Source: Enhydrobacter sp.
Lineage (GTDB): Bacteria; Pseudomonadota; Alphaproteobacteria; Reyranellales; Reyranellaceae
Length of the DNA: 57,115 nucleotides
NCBI GenBank assembly: GCA_026126105.1
Contig: JAHCJV010000034.1
Span: forward strand, 1 to 57,115
Direction of reading: 5' to 3'
Below are positions 1-10,129 of the stretch, in pieces (position 1 is the stretch's first letter; each line of letters opens with the position of its first letter). Below the pieces are notes generated by a model. That model had not been told where the DNA came from and ran no database searches. It saw nothing but the letters and a program-made list of their open reading frames with translations. The position numbers and the translations under genes are program-made.

Positions 1-147
1 TTGCGACCGGTAGCGACGAAGAAGCGGCATACGATCGCGGACTGGGCCGGTGTCTTGAAGTACAAGGGGCCACCACATTCGATCGAAGAGATGAACGCCG
101 CCATCGTCGAAGAGGTCAGGCGGCGTCATGCGCGCGGTCGATACTAA
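1..147 (+). CDS. antitoxin of a VapBC-like pair, 3' part only
   Basis: The window opens inside an open frame that reads to a TAA at 145-147. The 48 visible residues end in a short basic/acidic helix (MNAAIVEEVRRRHARGRY), the kind of tail seen on AbrB/MazE-like antitoxins that wrap a PIN toxin. The N-terminal DNA-binding part lies outside the window. The frame overlaps the following VapC start by 20 bases, the usual antitoxin-toxin coupling. Assignment rests mainly on that context; the fragment alone is too short to place in a family. Because the toxin next to it is broken, this antitoxin may be a leftover or may act on another toxin. Confidence 0.55.
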   Translation: MRPVATKKRHTIADWAGVLKYKGPPHSIEEMNAAIVEEVRRRHARGRY

Positions 148-520
148 CCTCGTCGTTCGGCTCTTCGCTCAGGACGACGCCGAGCAGGTCAAGGCTGCGC
201 GACAGGCATTGGCATCGGATACGGTTTTCATCCCCAAGAGCGTGATCCTCGAATTCGAATGGGTCATGCGGGGCGTTTATCGGCAGTCCGCGGCGGCGAT
301 TGCGTCGGCGATCGAGACGATTCTGGCCACTGGGAACGTCGAGGTCGAGGACGCGGCGACCTTAGCAATTGCACTCGCCAGCAAAAGCCACTGCATCCAT
401 AGCGCAGACGAAGATCAAAACTCTTAACTACGCCACGCCGATTGGTTTGTCACTTTCGACGCCGCTATGCGCCGTCGAGCGACGGCATTGAAGGCGAAGC
501 CTGAGGTGATCGCTCCCTGA
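128..520 (+). pseudogene. vapC: decayed VapC-type PIN-domain toxin
   Basis: PIN-domain RNases (VapC) cleave tRNA or rRNA and are held by a cognate antitoxin. The N-terminus reads MRAVDTNLVVRLFAQDD with the first conserved Asp, and a conserved acidic residue follows at LEFEWVM. An in-frame TAA at 425-427 stops translation after 99 residues. Reading on in the same frame gives RHADWFVTFDAAMRRRA, a typical VapC C-terminus with the last acidic residue, up to TGA at 518-520. The full frame would be 130 codons, the normal VapC length. The stretch just before the stop (about 385-430) does not resemble the expected DFADALHL-type motif carrying the third acidic residue, so both that motif and the tail are lost. 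An inactive toxin is the simplest reading. Confidence 0.75.
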
Positions 521-799
521 TCGCCCCGCGCGCACGTCGCGTGGTCGCGACATCTCCGCCGCCTGCGGCCAGCTCAAGAGCCCCAGCCTGCGCCAGCGCG
601 GCGAGCGCGCTGGGTTGTCGCCCCCATTTCGACGAAAGAGCATCCAGCCGGGCGCGGCGACGATAGCGATGGGAATGGCGAGCACTAGCCACTGGATACC
701 GACGGTTCCGATGGCAAGGAACGAAAAGAGCGTGACCGCAAAGCAGAGTGCAGCCCAAATTCGTAAAGGATAGCTGTGCGGTTCATGCGGTCCGCTCAA
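428..799 (-). CDS. possible small membrane protein, unrecognised
   Basis: A 123-residue frame begins at a TTG codon that overlaps the end of the methyltransferase gene by 17 bases. Residues 12-54 hold two adjacent hydrophobic segments (around AALCFAVTLFSFLAIGTVG and LVLAIPIAIVAA) followed by a basic patch, so a two-helix inner-membrane protein is possible. The C-terminal half is rich in Arg and Ser and lies antisense to the VapC remnant, so it looks like non-coding sequence. I see no recognisable family. It could be a real short gene that once ended earlier, or chance. Confidence 0.3.
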   Translation of the reverse strand: MSGPHEPHSYPLRIWAALCFAVTLFSFLAIGTVGIQWLVLAIPIAIVAAPGWMLFRRNGGDNPARSPRWRRLGLLSWPQAAEMSRPRDVRAGRSGSDHLRLRLQCRRSTAHSGVESDKPIGVA

Positions 800-1817
800 G
801 CACCGTGACGCTCGATAAGAACGCCCGTTCCCGTTCGACCACCCCTAGAGTAGCCGTCGCGGCCCATTTCTCGAGGCTGCCGTTCGCATACTCGGCATAG
901 TACGGCTCGTGGAAGTAGTGGGGGAAGAGGTCGAGCAGGCCGTCCCATGCCGGCTGGTCGCCCTTCTGGATCGAATCGACGATCACGACCAGGCCATCGG
1001 GCTTTATGACGCGGGCCATTTCCCTGAGGGCCGCGGCCCGGATGTCGGGCGGCAGCTCGTGCATCAGGAAAGACGAGACGACGAGGTCGAGGCTCGCATT
1101 CTCGAACGGCAGCGCCTCGGCGGCGCCTTCGACCAGCTTCACGCGCGCCGTCCGGCCGATCAGGCGGCGGGCCTCGGCGAGATAGGGCGGGCTGAGGTCG
1201 AGGCCGGTCAGCCGCATCCCGGGCCAGGCACGGTGCAGGAAGGCGAGCAGCCGGCCGGTGCCGCAGCCGACATCGAGGGCGCGGAGGTCCCGCTGGTTGC
1301 GGCCGACCATCCACTCGGCGATCGCCTTCATCGCGCGGCGGCGCATCACGTCGGCGGCGCCGGTGAACAGAACCTCTACCTGGGTGTCGTATATTGCGGC
1401 CGAATGCTCGCTGAGCCAGCCATCGCTTTGGAAATGGAAGTTCTGGCGGTAGTAGTCCGGTAGGCCGTCGCCCTGCTGGCCGGGTGGCATCTCGTCGTCG
1501 AGGTGGCCGTGGCGGCGGGCGTCGACCTGCGGCAGGTCGCGGAAATAGCGCAGGCTGCGACGCAGGAACTCGCCCGGTTCAGCGCCGAGCGGGCGGGGGG
1601 CGGGGAAAAGGCCTGCCTCGATGTCGCGCCATTCGCGGGTGAAGACCGAGCGCATGTCGGCGGTCAGCTCAGCCCGCGTTGGTGTCGGGCCGACCGGGAA
1701 ATCCGGCTTGGGCATCGGCTTGAGGAGCCGGCGCCCGGCTACGTAGTGGCCGGCATACCAGGCGACCCGCGCGGTCTGCCGTGCGGCATAGCCGAGGCGA
1801 TCTAAGGCTGAAACCAT
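783..1817 (-). CDS. class I SAM-dependent methyltransferase
   Basis: This 344-residue protein has a methyltransferase core in its second half. Motif I is LDVGCGTGR at residues 181-189, followed by the acidic LTGLDLSP strand, the [27 protein letters not shown] segment (motifs II/III) and the [11 protein letters not shown] strand, an order typical of the UbiE/Methyltransf_11 group. The first 150 residues are an extra domain with aromatic-rich motifs ([16 protein letters not shown]) that I do not recognise; similar N-terminal extensions occur in uncharacterised alphaproteobacterial methyltransferases. The substrate cannot be told from sequence. It is transcribed away from argG, with 86 bases between the two starts. 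Confidence 0.85.
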   Translation of the reverse strand: MVSALDRLGYAARQTARVAWYAGHYVAGRRLLKPMPKPDFPVGPTPTRAELTADMRSVFTREWRDIEAGLFPAPRPLGAEPGEFLRRSLRYFRDLPQVDARRHGHLDDEMPPGQQGDGLPDYYRQNFHFQSDGWLSEHSAAIYDTQVEVLFTGAADVMRRRAMKAIAEWMVGRNQRDLRALDVGCGTGRLLAFLHRAWPGMRLTGLDLSPPYLAEARRLIGRTARVKLVEGAAEALPFENASLDLVVSSFLMHELPPDIRAAALREMARVIKPDGLVVIVDSIQKGDQPAWDGLLDLFPHYFHEPYYAEYANGSLEKWAATATLGVVERERAFLSSVTVLERTA

Positions 1818-1903
1818 CTGTACCTCGCCATTACCATAGCGCGCTTGCCCCTAGAAAGCCGGTGGCTATAGTCGCGCGCTTTCCAACGCCGCCGAGGGCA
1901 GCC

Positions 1904-3160
<1,257 letters not shown>

Positions 3161-3309
3161 CCCTTGGCTCGCCGATATCCAGTGTCTTTACCCTGCGGCC
3201 TCGCTGGCCTCGTCCTCGTCGCGCCGTCGAATTCGGCTCGCCGACCTTCATCCGGGGTGCAGCGTTTCTCTCGCTGGGCACGCGGCGCCTGAAGCGCTAA
3301 GTCTCTCGC

Positions 3310-4002
3310 ATGCCCTTCGACGACGTGAGACGCTCAGGCCCGGGACGCGGCGCCCATGAGCGGGCGATCAATCTGCCGCCCGCGCTGCTGTGGCTGATCG
3401 TGATCAATCTGGCGGTGCATCTGCTTCGCCAGACCCTGAGCGAGTCGGTCGATCAGGAACTCGTGACGCAGCTCGGCCTGGTGCCGGCAAACTATACCAG
3501 TGAACCGGGCGGCCCGTGGTGGTCGCTCCTGCTGGCGCCGATCACCTACCAGTTCCTGCATGGAGGGTGGGTCCATCTCGGCGTCAACATGATCACCCTG
3601 GCAGCGTTTGGCGCGCCGGTCGAGCGCCTGCTGGGCGTACGCCGCTTCGTGCTGTTCTACCTCTCGGCGGGTGTCGTGGCTGGATTCATCCACGTACTCT
3701 TCTACCCGGACTCGGTTGATCCGGTCATCGGCGCGTCGGGCGCGGTCAGTGGCGTTTTCGGGGGTGTGCTGATGGCCCTTTGGCAGGCTGGACGCATGCC
3801 ATCGCTGCTGCCGGTTGCGGCCATCTGGATTGCGCTCAACGTCTTCTTCGGCATCTTCGGAGGCACGCCGGGAAGCGGGGGCGAACCGGTGGCATGGACC
3901 GCCCATATCGGCGGCTTCGTCTATGGCCTGATCGCGCTCAGGTTCTTCGTCCCGGCCGCGCTCCGGGTCCCTTCTCGGCCGCCGCCCGACGGCACAGGCT
4001 AG
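3310..4002 (+). CDS. rhomboid family intramembrane serine protease
   Basis: Rhomboids cleave transmembrane helices inside the inner membrane. The 230-residue protein has about six hydrophobic segments. The catalytic Ser is in GASGAVSG (S143), the partner His is in TAHIGGFVYG (H199), and the oxyanion-hole residues sit in LHGGWVHLGVN (H84, H89, N93), so it should be active. A poorly conserved N-terminal tail precedes the first helix at about residue 25. A 12-base gap separates it from phoR, so the two may share a transcript, though nothing known links a rhomboid to PhoR. The 149 bases between argG and this start hold no feature I can support. Confidence 0.9.
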   Translation: MPFDDVRRSGPGRGAHERAINLPPALLWLIVINLAVHLLRQTLSESVDQELVTQLGLVPANYTSEPGGPWWSLLLAPITYQFLHGGWVHLGVNMITLAAFGAPVERLLGVRRFVLFYLSAGVVAGFIHVLFYPDSVDPVIGASGAVSGVFGGVLMALWQAGRMPSLLPVAAIWIALNVFFGIFGGTPGSGGEPVAWTAHIGGFVYGLIALRFFVPAALRVPSRPPPDGTG

Positions 4003-4014
4003 CGGGCAGCGGAC

Positions 4015-5394
4015 ATGGCCGACCAGCTGCTGCCGTTCCGCCGCTATTTGTCCGCCAACATCGTCGCATTGACACCATCCGGCGTTGCCCTGGGCGTACT
4101 GCACTGGACCGGTGAGCTGGCCGGCCCGCCAGCGCTGGTCGCCTTCCTCGGCATCGCCGCGGTCACCGTGGTCCTGGTGCAGCGCTATCTTCTCTCGCTG
4201 GGTCGCTTCGCACGCTTCGTCGGAGAGCTGTCGGGCGAGCGCGAGCCTGTCATGCCGCGTCTGTCCTTTGCCCCGGCCACCGAGGAGCTGGCGACGGCGG
4301 CGGCGATGCTGGCCACCGGCTGGCGCCGGCAGCGCGCCTCGATCGACAATCTCGCGGCCTCCGCCCAGGCAATCGTCGACGGCCTACCCGATCCGCTGAT
4401 CGCGGTCGACCGCCAGCGCCGCATCGTGCGCACCAATCGCGCAGCCGTTGCGCTGCTCGGCACGATGGTGCCGGACCGCGACCTCTCGACCGCACTGCGC
4501 CATCCCGAGCTGCTCGCCGCGATCGACTCGCTGCTGGCGACGGCCGACGGCAACTTCACCGGACCCGATCAGCTGGCGGTACGTCTCGTGCTTTCGGGGG
4601 CACCAGAACTCGAAGTCGTGGCCCATGCCCGACGTTTGCCGCGGGCAGCTGCGGACGGATCACTTGCGCTGATCGTGCTGCACGACACCACGGCGCTGCG
4701 CCGGGCCGAACGCATGCGCGCCGACTTCGTTGCCAACGCGAGCCACGAGCTGAAGACGCCGATAGCCGGTATTATGGGCTTCATCGAGACGTTGCGCGGT
4801 CCTGCCCGTGAGGACGCGGGCGCTCGCGAGCGCTTCCTGGGGATCATGGCGGAGCAGGCTGACCGCATGCGACGGCTGGTGGACGATCTTCTGATGCTCT
4901 CGCGCATAGAACAGCACGAGCATGCCCGTCCCGCCGCCGCGGTCGACGTCACTCGCGTGCTCGGCGGCGTACGCGACCTGCTGCAGTTGAAGGCGGCCTC
5001 GCGCAAGGTGACCATCGAGCTTGCACTCGATCCATCGTTGCCGTCGGCAATCGGCGACTACGACGAGCTCACCATCGTGTTCCAGAACCTGATCGACAAC
5101 GCCATAAAGTACTCGAAGTCCGGCACGACCGTGCGTGCCGCGGCACGTCCTCTTGGGATCGATTATGTGGAAGTTTCCATAGCCGACGAGGGCGACGGCA
5201 TCCCCGCCGCACACCTGCCGCGCCTCACCGAGCGCTTCTACCGGGTCGACAACGCCCGCTCGCGCCAGCTCGGCGGCACCGGTCTTGGCCTAGCCATCGT
5301 CAAGCACGTCGTCAACCGCCACCGCGGCCGGCTCGAGATCCAGAGCACGCCCGGCAAGGGCTCGGTCTTCACTGTCACGCTGCCGGCTGCGTAA
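4015..5394 (+). CDS. phoR: phosphate regulon sensor histidine kinase PhoR
   Basis: PhoR autophosphorylates under phosphate limitation and passes the phosphate to PhoB. The 459-residue protein has two membrane helices near residues 14-56, a PAS domain at about 117-225 (VDGLPDPLIAVDRQRRIVRTN), a HisKA domain with the phosphoacceptor in NASHELKTP (H244) and a HATPase domain with N box NLIDNAIKYS, G1 DEGDGIP and G2 GGTGLGLAIVKHVV. The lack of a large periplasmic sensor domain is typical of PhoR, which reads the state of the Pst transporter through PhoU. It sits just upstream of pstSCAB-phoU-phoB, which fixes the identity; its partner PhoB is at the far end of the same block. Confidence 0.93.
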   Translation: MADQLLPFRRYLSANIVALTPSGVALGVLHWTGELAGPPALVAFLGIAAVTVVLVQRYLLSLGRFARFVGELSGEREPVMPRLSFAPATEELATAAAMLATGWRRQRASIDNLAASAQAIVDGLPDPLIAVDRQRRIVRTNRAAVALLGTMVPDRDLSTALRHPELLAAIDSLLATADGNFTGPDQLAVRLVLSGAPELEVVAHARRLPRAAADGSLALIVLHDTTALRRAERMRADFVANASHELKTPIAGIMGFIETLRGPAREDAGARERFLGIMAEQADRMRRLVDDLLMLSRIEQHEHARPAAAVDVTRVLGGVRDLLQLKAASRKVTIELALDPSLPSAIGDYDELTIVFQNLIDNAIKYSKSGTTVRAAARPLGIDYVEVSIADEGDGIPAAHLPRLTERFYRVDNARSRQLGGTGLGLAIVKHVVNRHRGRLEIQSTPGKGSVFTVTLPAA

Positions 5395-5431
5395 CATCAC
5401 CGGAAGGTCTCGAAGACTTTCATCCCGTGTG

Positions 5432-5460
5432 CTGTAACCAGAACGTCACATAACTGTCAT
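5432..5460 (+). promoter_or_regulatory. Pho box upstream of pstS (three heptamers)
   Basis: Three 7-base units, CTGTAAC, ACGTCAC and CTGTCAT, begin at 5432, 5443 and 5454, so each is offset by exactly 11 bases with 4-base spacers. This is the repeat geometry of PhoB-binding Pho boxes (two heptamers close to CTGTCAT with 4 bases between). The array lies 60 bases before the pstS start, where a PhoB-activated promoter is expected. PhoB activation of pst operons is established knowledge; binding here is inferred. Confidence 0.8.
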
Positions 5461-5520
5461 ACAAGAGAGACCAAGCCCTCCTACTCAGTCCGCGTTCGAC
5501 TCGAACACAGGAGAGAACCC

Positions 5521-6567
5521 GTGAGAATTTCCAGAATAGCCTTGACCGCTGCCGCGCTCGTCGCGACGTCGTGGTCGGCCTTCGCTACCGATATTTCCGG
5601 CGCAGGCGCTACTTTCCCCTACCCGGTCTATGCCAAGTGGGCGGATGCCTACAAGAAGGAAACCGGCGTCGGCATGAACTACCAGTCGATCGGCTCAGGT
5701 GGCGGCATCAAGCAGATCAAGGCCAAAACCGTGACCTTCGGCGCGTCCGACGCGCCGCTCACAGGCAAGGACCTTGACGATTCGGGTCTCGTGCAGTTCC
5801 CGATGGTGATGGGTTCGGTGACCCCGGTCATCAATCTCGAGGGCGTCAAGCCGGGCGAACTGGTGCTCGACGGGCCGACGCTGGCGAATATCTATCTCGG
5901 CCAGATCAAAAGCTGGGATGATGCCGCGATCGCCAAGCTCAACCCTGGCCTCAAGCTGCCGAAGCAGGCCATCGTACCGGTGCGTCGTTCGGACGGGTCG
6001 GGCACGACCTACAACTTTGCCTACTATCTCGCCGAGGTCAGCCCGGAGTGGAAGACGAAGGTCGGCGTCAGCACGGCGTTGCAGTGGCCGGTGGGCATCG
6101 GCGCCAAGGGCAACGAAGGCGTGGCCGGCAACGTGGCGCAGACCAAGGGCTCGATCGGCTATGTCGAGTACGCCTACGCCAAAGAAAACAAGATGACCTT
6201 CACCAAGATGATCAACAAGGCGGGCAAGGCGGTCGCGCCGGGCTCGGACACGGTGCAGGCCGCCGCGGCGAGCGCCGACTGGAGTTCCAAGCCGGGCTTC
6301 GGCGTGATCCTCGCCAACCAGCCGGGCGACAAGTCCTGGCCGATGGCGGCCGCGACCTGGATCCTGATGTACAAGAAGCCGGAGAAGCCGGCCGAGTCGG
6401 CCGAGGCGCTGAAGTTCTTCGCCTGGGCCTACACCAAGGGCGACGCGATGGCCGACTCGCTCGACTACGTGCCGATGCCCCAGAACGTCGTCAACGACAT
6501 CAAGAAGATGTGGCAGGCCGAGATCAAGGGCGCGGACGGCAAGCCGCTGTACTCGCCGACCAACTAA
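5521..6567 (+). CDS. pstS: phosphate ABC transporter substrate-binding protein PstS
   Basis: PstS binds inorganic phosphate in the periplasm and delivers it to PstCA. The 348-residue precursor begins at GTG 5521, with an AGGAGAG ribosome site 4 bases upstream, and has a signal peptide ending around WSAFAT. Phosphate-site motifs are present: [14 protein letters not shown] near the mature N-terminus, [16 protein letters not shown] and [13 protein letters not shown]. Length and motif order match the family. It is first in pstSCAB and is followed by a perfect 10-bp hairpin that probably keeps PstS expression above that of the membrane subunits. Confidence 0.97.
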   Translation: MRISRIALTAAALVATSWSAFATDISGAGATFPYPVYAKWADAYKKETGVGMNYQSIGSGGGIKQIKAKTVTFGASDAPLTGKDLDDSGLVQFPMVMGSVTPVINLEGVKPGELVLDGPTLANIYLGQIKSWDDAAIAKLNPGLKLPKQAIVPVRRSDGSGTTYNFAYYLAEVSPEWKTKVGVSTALQWPVGIGAKGNEGVAGNVAQTKGSIGYVEYAYAKENKMTFTKMINKAGKAVAPGSDTVQAAAASADWSSKPGFGVILANQPGDKSWPMAAATWILMYKKPEKPAESAEALKFFAWAYTKGDAMADSLDYVPMPQNVVNDIKKMWQAEIKGADGKPLYSPTN

Positions 6568-6575
6568 ATCGCGAC

Positions 6576-6599
6576 GGGGCGGGTGGAGACACCCGCCCC
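6576..6599 (+). terminator. pstS-pstC intercistronic hairpin
   Basis: GGGGCGGGTG at 6576-6585 pairs perfectly with CACCCGCCCC at 6590-6599 around a GAGA tetraloop, 8 bases after the pstS stop. Only a short mixed tract (TCATTCTT) follows, so it should be a leaky terminator or an mRNA-stabilising stem rather than a full stop, since pstC begins 17 bases later. Such stems after binding-protein genes are common in ABC operons. Confidence 0.7.
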
Positions 6600-6616
6600 T
6601 CATTCTTGGGGGGCTT

Positions 6617-7633
6617 ATGGCTTCGGGGGATCGGCACGTGAGTGAAGTTGCATTGAAGGGCGCAAGCGCACCGGCGGCGGCATCTGCCTCGCGGGCGGCG
6701 GTGCTTCGACGCCTGAGATTGACGGACTCCATATTCCATGGGCTGACGCGCGGCGCCTCGCTCGCCGTGCTCGCCTTGTTGAGCGGCGTCATCATCGCCC
6801 TCATATACGGCGCGGCTCCCGCGCTCGGCACGTTCGGATTCGGCTTCCTATTCGACGAATCGTGGAACCCGGTGACCGAGCGCTTCGGCGCCCTGGCACC
6901 GATCTTCGGCACCCTGGTCACGTCGTTCATCGCGATGCTGATCGCGGTTCCGGTCGGCCTGATGGTCGCGTTCTTCCTGACCGAGCTGTGCCCGAAGATG
7001 CTGCGCCGGCCGATCGGCATCGCCATCGAGCTGCTGGCCGGCATCCCCAGCATCATCTACGGCATCTGGGGCCTGTTCGTCTTCGCGCCGTTCATGCAGG
7101 AGCATGTGCAGCCGCTGTTCATCGATATCTTCGCCAATGTGCCGGTCCTCTCGACGATCTTCGCAGGCCCGCCTTACGGCATCGGCATGTTCACCGCCGG
7201 GCTCATCCTGGCGATCATGGTGCTGCCCTTCGTGACCTCGATCTCGCGCGACGTGTTCGATGCCGTCCCGCCGGTACTCAAGGAGGCAGCCTACGGCGTC
7301 GGCTGCACGACCTGGGAAGTGTTCCGCTACGTCGTCCTGCCGTTCACGCGGGTGGGCGTCATCGGCGGCTTCATGCTGGGACTGGGCCGCGCGCTGGGCG
7401 AGACGATGGCCGTCACCTTCGTGATCGGCAATGCCCATCACATCTCGGCCTCGCTGTTTGCGCCCGGCACGACGATTTCCGCCTCGATCGCCAACGAATT
7501 CACCGAAGCGGTGGGCGACCTCTACACGTCGTCGCTGGTCGCGCTCGGCCTCATCCTCTTCTTCATAACTTTCTGCGTGCTGGCGATCGCGCGCTACATG
7601 CTGATGCGCCTGCAGCGGCAGGGAGGCAAGTAG
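6617..7633 (+). CDS. pstC: phosphate ABC transporter permease PstC
   Basis: PstC and PstA form the membrane channel for phosphate. The 338-residue protein has a cytoplasmic N-terminal tail, a first helix at about 47-70, an extracellular [21 protein letters not shown] segment characteristic of PstC, five more helices and the cytoplasmic coupling loop containing [20 protein letters not shown], ending in the [14 protein letters not shown] segment. ATG 6617 is preceded by a GGGGGG stretch that can serve as a ribosome site; an in-frame GTG at 6638 is an alternative. It lies between pstS and pstA, with a 4-base gap to pstA. Confidence 0.95.
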   Translation: MASGDRHVSEVALKGASAPAAASASRAAVLRRLRLTDSIFHGLTRGASLAVLALLSGVIIALIYGAAPALGTFGFGFLFDESWNPVTERFGALAPIFGTLVTSFIAMLIAVPVGLMVAFFLTELCPKMLRRPIGIAIELLAGIPSIIYGIWGLFVFAPFMQEHVQPLFIDIFANVPVLSTIFAGPPYGIGMFTAGLILAIMVLPFVTSISRDVFDAVPPVLKEAAYGVGCTTWEVFRYVVLPFTRVGVIGGFMLGLGRALGETMAVTFVIGNAHHISASLFAPGTTISASIANEFTEAVGDLYTSSLVALGLILFFITFCVLAIARYMLMRLQRQGGK

Positions 7634-7637
7634 GACA

Positions 7638-8510
7638 ATGGCCACAACCACATCCAAGACGGCCGCCCTGGACAGTCCGCTCTACGCGGGCCGCCGCCGC
7701 CGCAACAGCATCGCCAAGGGCTTGGCGTTCGCCGCCACCATCTTCGGCCTGGGCTGGCTGGTCCTGATTCTGGCCGTGCTGCTCTACAAGGGCATCGGCG
7801 GCCTCTCGCTCTCCGTGTTCACCGAGAACACGCCGCCGCCCGGCGCCGCGGGCGGCTTGCTCAACGCGATCACGGGCAGCATCGTGATGACCGTGCTGGC
7901 GGTGTTCATCGGCACGCCGATCGGCCTCCTGGCAGGCACCTACCTCGCCGAGTACGGCCGTCACGACAAGCTTTCGAGCGTCGTTCGCTTCATCAACGAC
8001 ATCCTGCTCAGCGCACCGTCGATCGTGATCGGCCTGTTCGTCTACGAGATCCTGGTCGCGCCTATGGGCCACTTCTCGGGATGGGCCGGTGCCGTCGCCC
8101 TGGCGGTCATCGTGATCCCCGTCGTCGTCCGCACGACCGAGGACATGCTGACCCTCGTGCCCGACACGCTGCGCGAGGCTGCCGCCTCGATCGGCCTGCC
8201 GCGCGCCCACATGATCGTCCGCATCGCGTACCGCGCGGCGCAGGCGGGCATCATCACCGGCATCCTGCTTGCCATTGCGCGCATCAGCGGCGAGACGGCC
8301 CCGCTCCTGTTCACCGCTCTGAACAACCAGTTCTTCAGCCTGAACATGGGCGCGCCGATGCCCAGCCTGCCGGTCGTCATCTTCCAGTTCGCCCTGTCGC
8401 CCTATGCCGAGTGGCAAAAGCTCGCCTGGACCGGCGCGCTGCTGATCACCGTCACCGTCCTGGGGCTCAGCATCCTGGCCCGTTCGCTTACCTCCGCGAG
8501 GAAATCCTGA
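7638..8510 (+). CDS. pstA: phosphate ABC transporter permease PstA
   Basis: This is the second membrane subunit of the Pst importer. The 290-residue protein has six helices; the [23 protein letters not shown] segment and the coupling loop [22 protein letters not shown] followed by [15 protein letters not shown] are typical of PstA. The stop codon shares one base with the pstB start (TGATG), so the two are translationally coupled. Nothing in the sequence is unusual. Confidence 0.95.
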   Translation: MATTTSKTAALDSPLYAGRRRRNSIAKGLAFAATIFGLGWLVLILAVLLYKGIGGLSLSVFTENTPPPGAAGGLLNAITGSIVMTVLAVFIGTPIGLLAGTYLAEYGRHDKLSSVVRFINDILLSAPSIVIGLFVYEILVAPMGHFSGWAGAVALAVIVIPVVVRTTEDMLTLVPDTLREAAASIGLPRAHMIVRIAYRAAQAGIITGILLAIARISGETAPLLFTALNNQFFSLNMGAPMPSLPVVIFQFALSPYAEWQKLAWTGALLITVTVLGLSILARSLTSARKS

Positions 8511-9340
8511 TGTCCATGCCATCCACCGACGCTCCCAGCGTCGCCGTTCCCGTCGCTGCGCACGCCAAGGTCGACGTCTCGAAGCTCACGGCCAAGATCT
8601 CGATCAAGAACCTCGAGTTCTTCTATGGCGACAGCCGGGCGCTGAAGGGAATCAACCTGTCGCTCTACGCGAACAAGGCGACGGCGTTCATCGGGCCCTC
8701 GGGCTGCGGCAAGTCCACCCTGTTGCGTATCCTGAACCGCATGTACGACCTCTATCCCGGCCAGCGCGCCACCGGCGAGGTCATGTTCGACGGCGACAAT
8801 CTTCTGCGCGAAGACCAGGACATCAACCTGCTGCGCGCGCGCATCGGCATGGTGTTCCAGAAGCCGACGCCGTTCCCGATGACGATCTACGAGAACATCG
8901 CCTTCGGCATCCGTCTCTACGAGAACCTGCCCAAGTCGGAACTCGACGGCCGGGTCGAGCACGCCCTGCGCCGCGGCGCGCTGTGGGACGAGGTCAAGGA
9001 CAAGCTGGGCGCCAGCGGCCTCAGCCTGTCGGGCGGCCAGCAGCAGCGGCTCTGCATCGCCCGCACGGTCGCGGTCAAGCCCGAGGTCATCCTGTTCGAC
9101 GAGCCCTGCTCCGCGCTCGACCCGATCTCGACCTCCAAGATCGAGGAGCTGATCGACGAGCTGAAGCAGGACTACACGATCGTCATCGTGACCCATAACA
9201 TGCAGCAGGCCGCACGCGTCTCGGACTTCACGACGTTCATGTACCTCGGCGAGATGATCGAGTTCGGCCCGACCGCGACGGTGTTCACGACCCCCACTGA
9301 CAAGCGCACGCAGGCCTACATCACGGGCCGTTTCGGCTGA
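8510..9340 (+). CDS. pstB: phosphate ABC transporter ATP-binding protein PstB
   Basis: PstB hydrolyses ATP to drive phosphate import and, with PhoU, signals transporter status to PhoR. The 276-residue protein shows Walker [10 protein letters not shown], the Q-loop segment [20 protein letters not shown] that is diagnostic for PstB, signature [13 protein letters not shown], Walker [13 protein letters not shown] and the switch His in [10 protein letters not shown] 8510 overlaps the pstA stop and gives a normal length with a 30-residue unstructured N-terminus; the frame stays open upstream but has no PstB-like sequence there. PhoU follows after 28 bases. Confidence 0.97.
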   Translation: MSMPSTDAPSVAVPVAAHAKVDVSKLTAKISIKNLEFFYGDSRALKGINLSLYANKATAFIGPSGCGKSTLLRILNRMYDLYPGQRATGEVMFDGDNLLREDQDINLLRARIGMVFQKPTPFPMTIYENIAFGIRLYENLPKSELDGRVEHALRRGALWDEVKDKLGASGLSLSGGQQQRLCIARTVAVKPEVILFDEPCSALDPISTSKIEELIDELKQDYTIVIVTHNMQQAARVSDFTTFMYLGEMIEFGPTATVFTTPTDKRTQAYITGRFG

Positions 9341-9368
9341 CCGGCGCGCCTGAAGAAGGAAATAAACA

Positions 9369-10082
9369 ATGCCGAGCGATCACATTCTCAAGCGCTTCGA
9401 TGAAGAGCTGGAACGCCTCAACGCGACGATCAACGAGATGGGTGGCCTCACCGAGAGCCAATTCGCCAAGGCGCTGACCGCCGTGCGCGAGCGCGACACC
9501 CAGATCGCCGAGGAAGTTATCGTCGACGACGCCCGAGTCGATGCACTCGATACCGCGGTGCAGGAGCAGACGGTCAAGCTCCTCGCGTTGCGCCAGCCGA
9601 TGGCGAACGATCTGCGCATGGTGCTGTCGTCGATCAAGGTCGCGGCAGCGCTCGAGCGCATCGCCGATTACGCCAAGAACACCGCCAAGCGCAGCATCGT
9701 CATGACGCAGGGCACCGCGCCGGCCTCCGCCGTGAGCGGCATCGATCGCCTGGGCAAGCTCGTCCGGACGGCGCTGAAGGACGTTCTGGACGCCTTTGCC
9801 GACGACGACGTTTCCAAGGCGTACGACGTGTGGAATCGCGACGAGGAGATCGACCAGGTCTATACGGGTCTTTTCCGAGAGCTCCTGACCTACATGATGG
9901 AAGATCCGCGCACCATTACGGCGTGCACGCATCTTCTGTTCATGGCCAAGAACATCGAGCGCGCCGGCGATCACGTCACCAACATCGCCGAGCTGGTGAG
10001 CTTCCGGAGTACCGGGCAGAACTTCGCCGAAGCGAGGCGCAAGGGCAGCGGCGAGCTCTACGCCACGGATGCGGCGCCATGA
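9369..10082 (+). CDS. phoU: phosphate signalling complex protein PhoU
   Basis: PhoU is a cytoplasmic regulator that connects PstSCAB with PhoR and keeps the Pho regulon off when phosphate is plentiful. The 237-residue protein is all-helical with two PhoU repeats; the metal-binding E/DxxxD patterns appear as RIADYAKNTAKR near residue 97 and as ERAGDHVTNIAEL near 197. AAGAAGGAAAT provides the ribosome site. Its stop overlaps the first possible phoB start (ATGA at 10079), so PhoU and PhoB levels are likely coupled. Confidence 0.96.
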   Translation: MPSDHILKRFDEELERLNATINEMGGLTESQFAKALTAVRERDTQIAEEVIVDDARVDALDTAVQEQTVKLLALRQPMANDLRMVLSSIKVAAALERIADYAKNTAKRSIVMTQGTAPASAVSGIDRLGKLVRTALKDVLDAFADDDVSKAYDVWNRDEEIDQVYTGLFRELLTYMMEDPRTITACTHLLFMAKNIERAGDHVTNIAELVSFRSTGQNFAEARRKGSGELYATDAAP

Positions 10083-10129
10083 CCATGGCCACCACCGCCC
10101 CCTCCCGCCGGGACACTCAGACTTCGTCC

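Noticed and set aside
5403..5421. Hairpin after phoR as a terminator
   Set aside because: Eight base pairs with one G-T and a 3-base loop, no T-run, and it lies just before the pstS Pho box. Evidence too weak to list.
5695..7056. A 453-codon minus-strand frame across pstS and pstC
   Set aside because: It crosses the pstS-pstC gap and hairpin and has no domain; both overlapped genes are certain.
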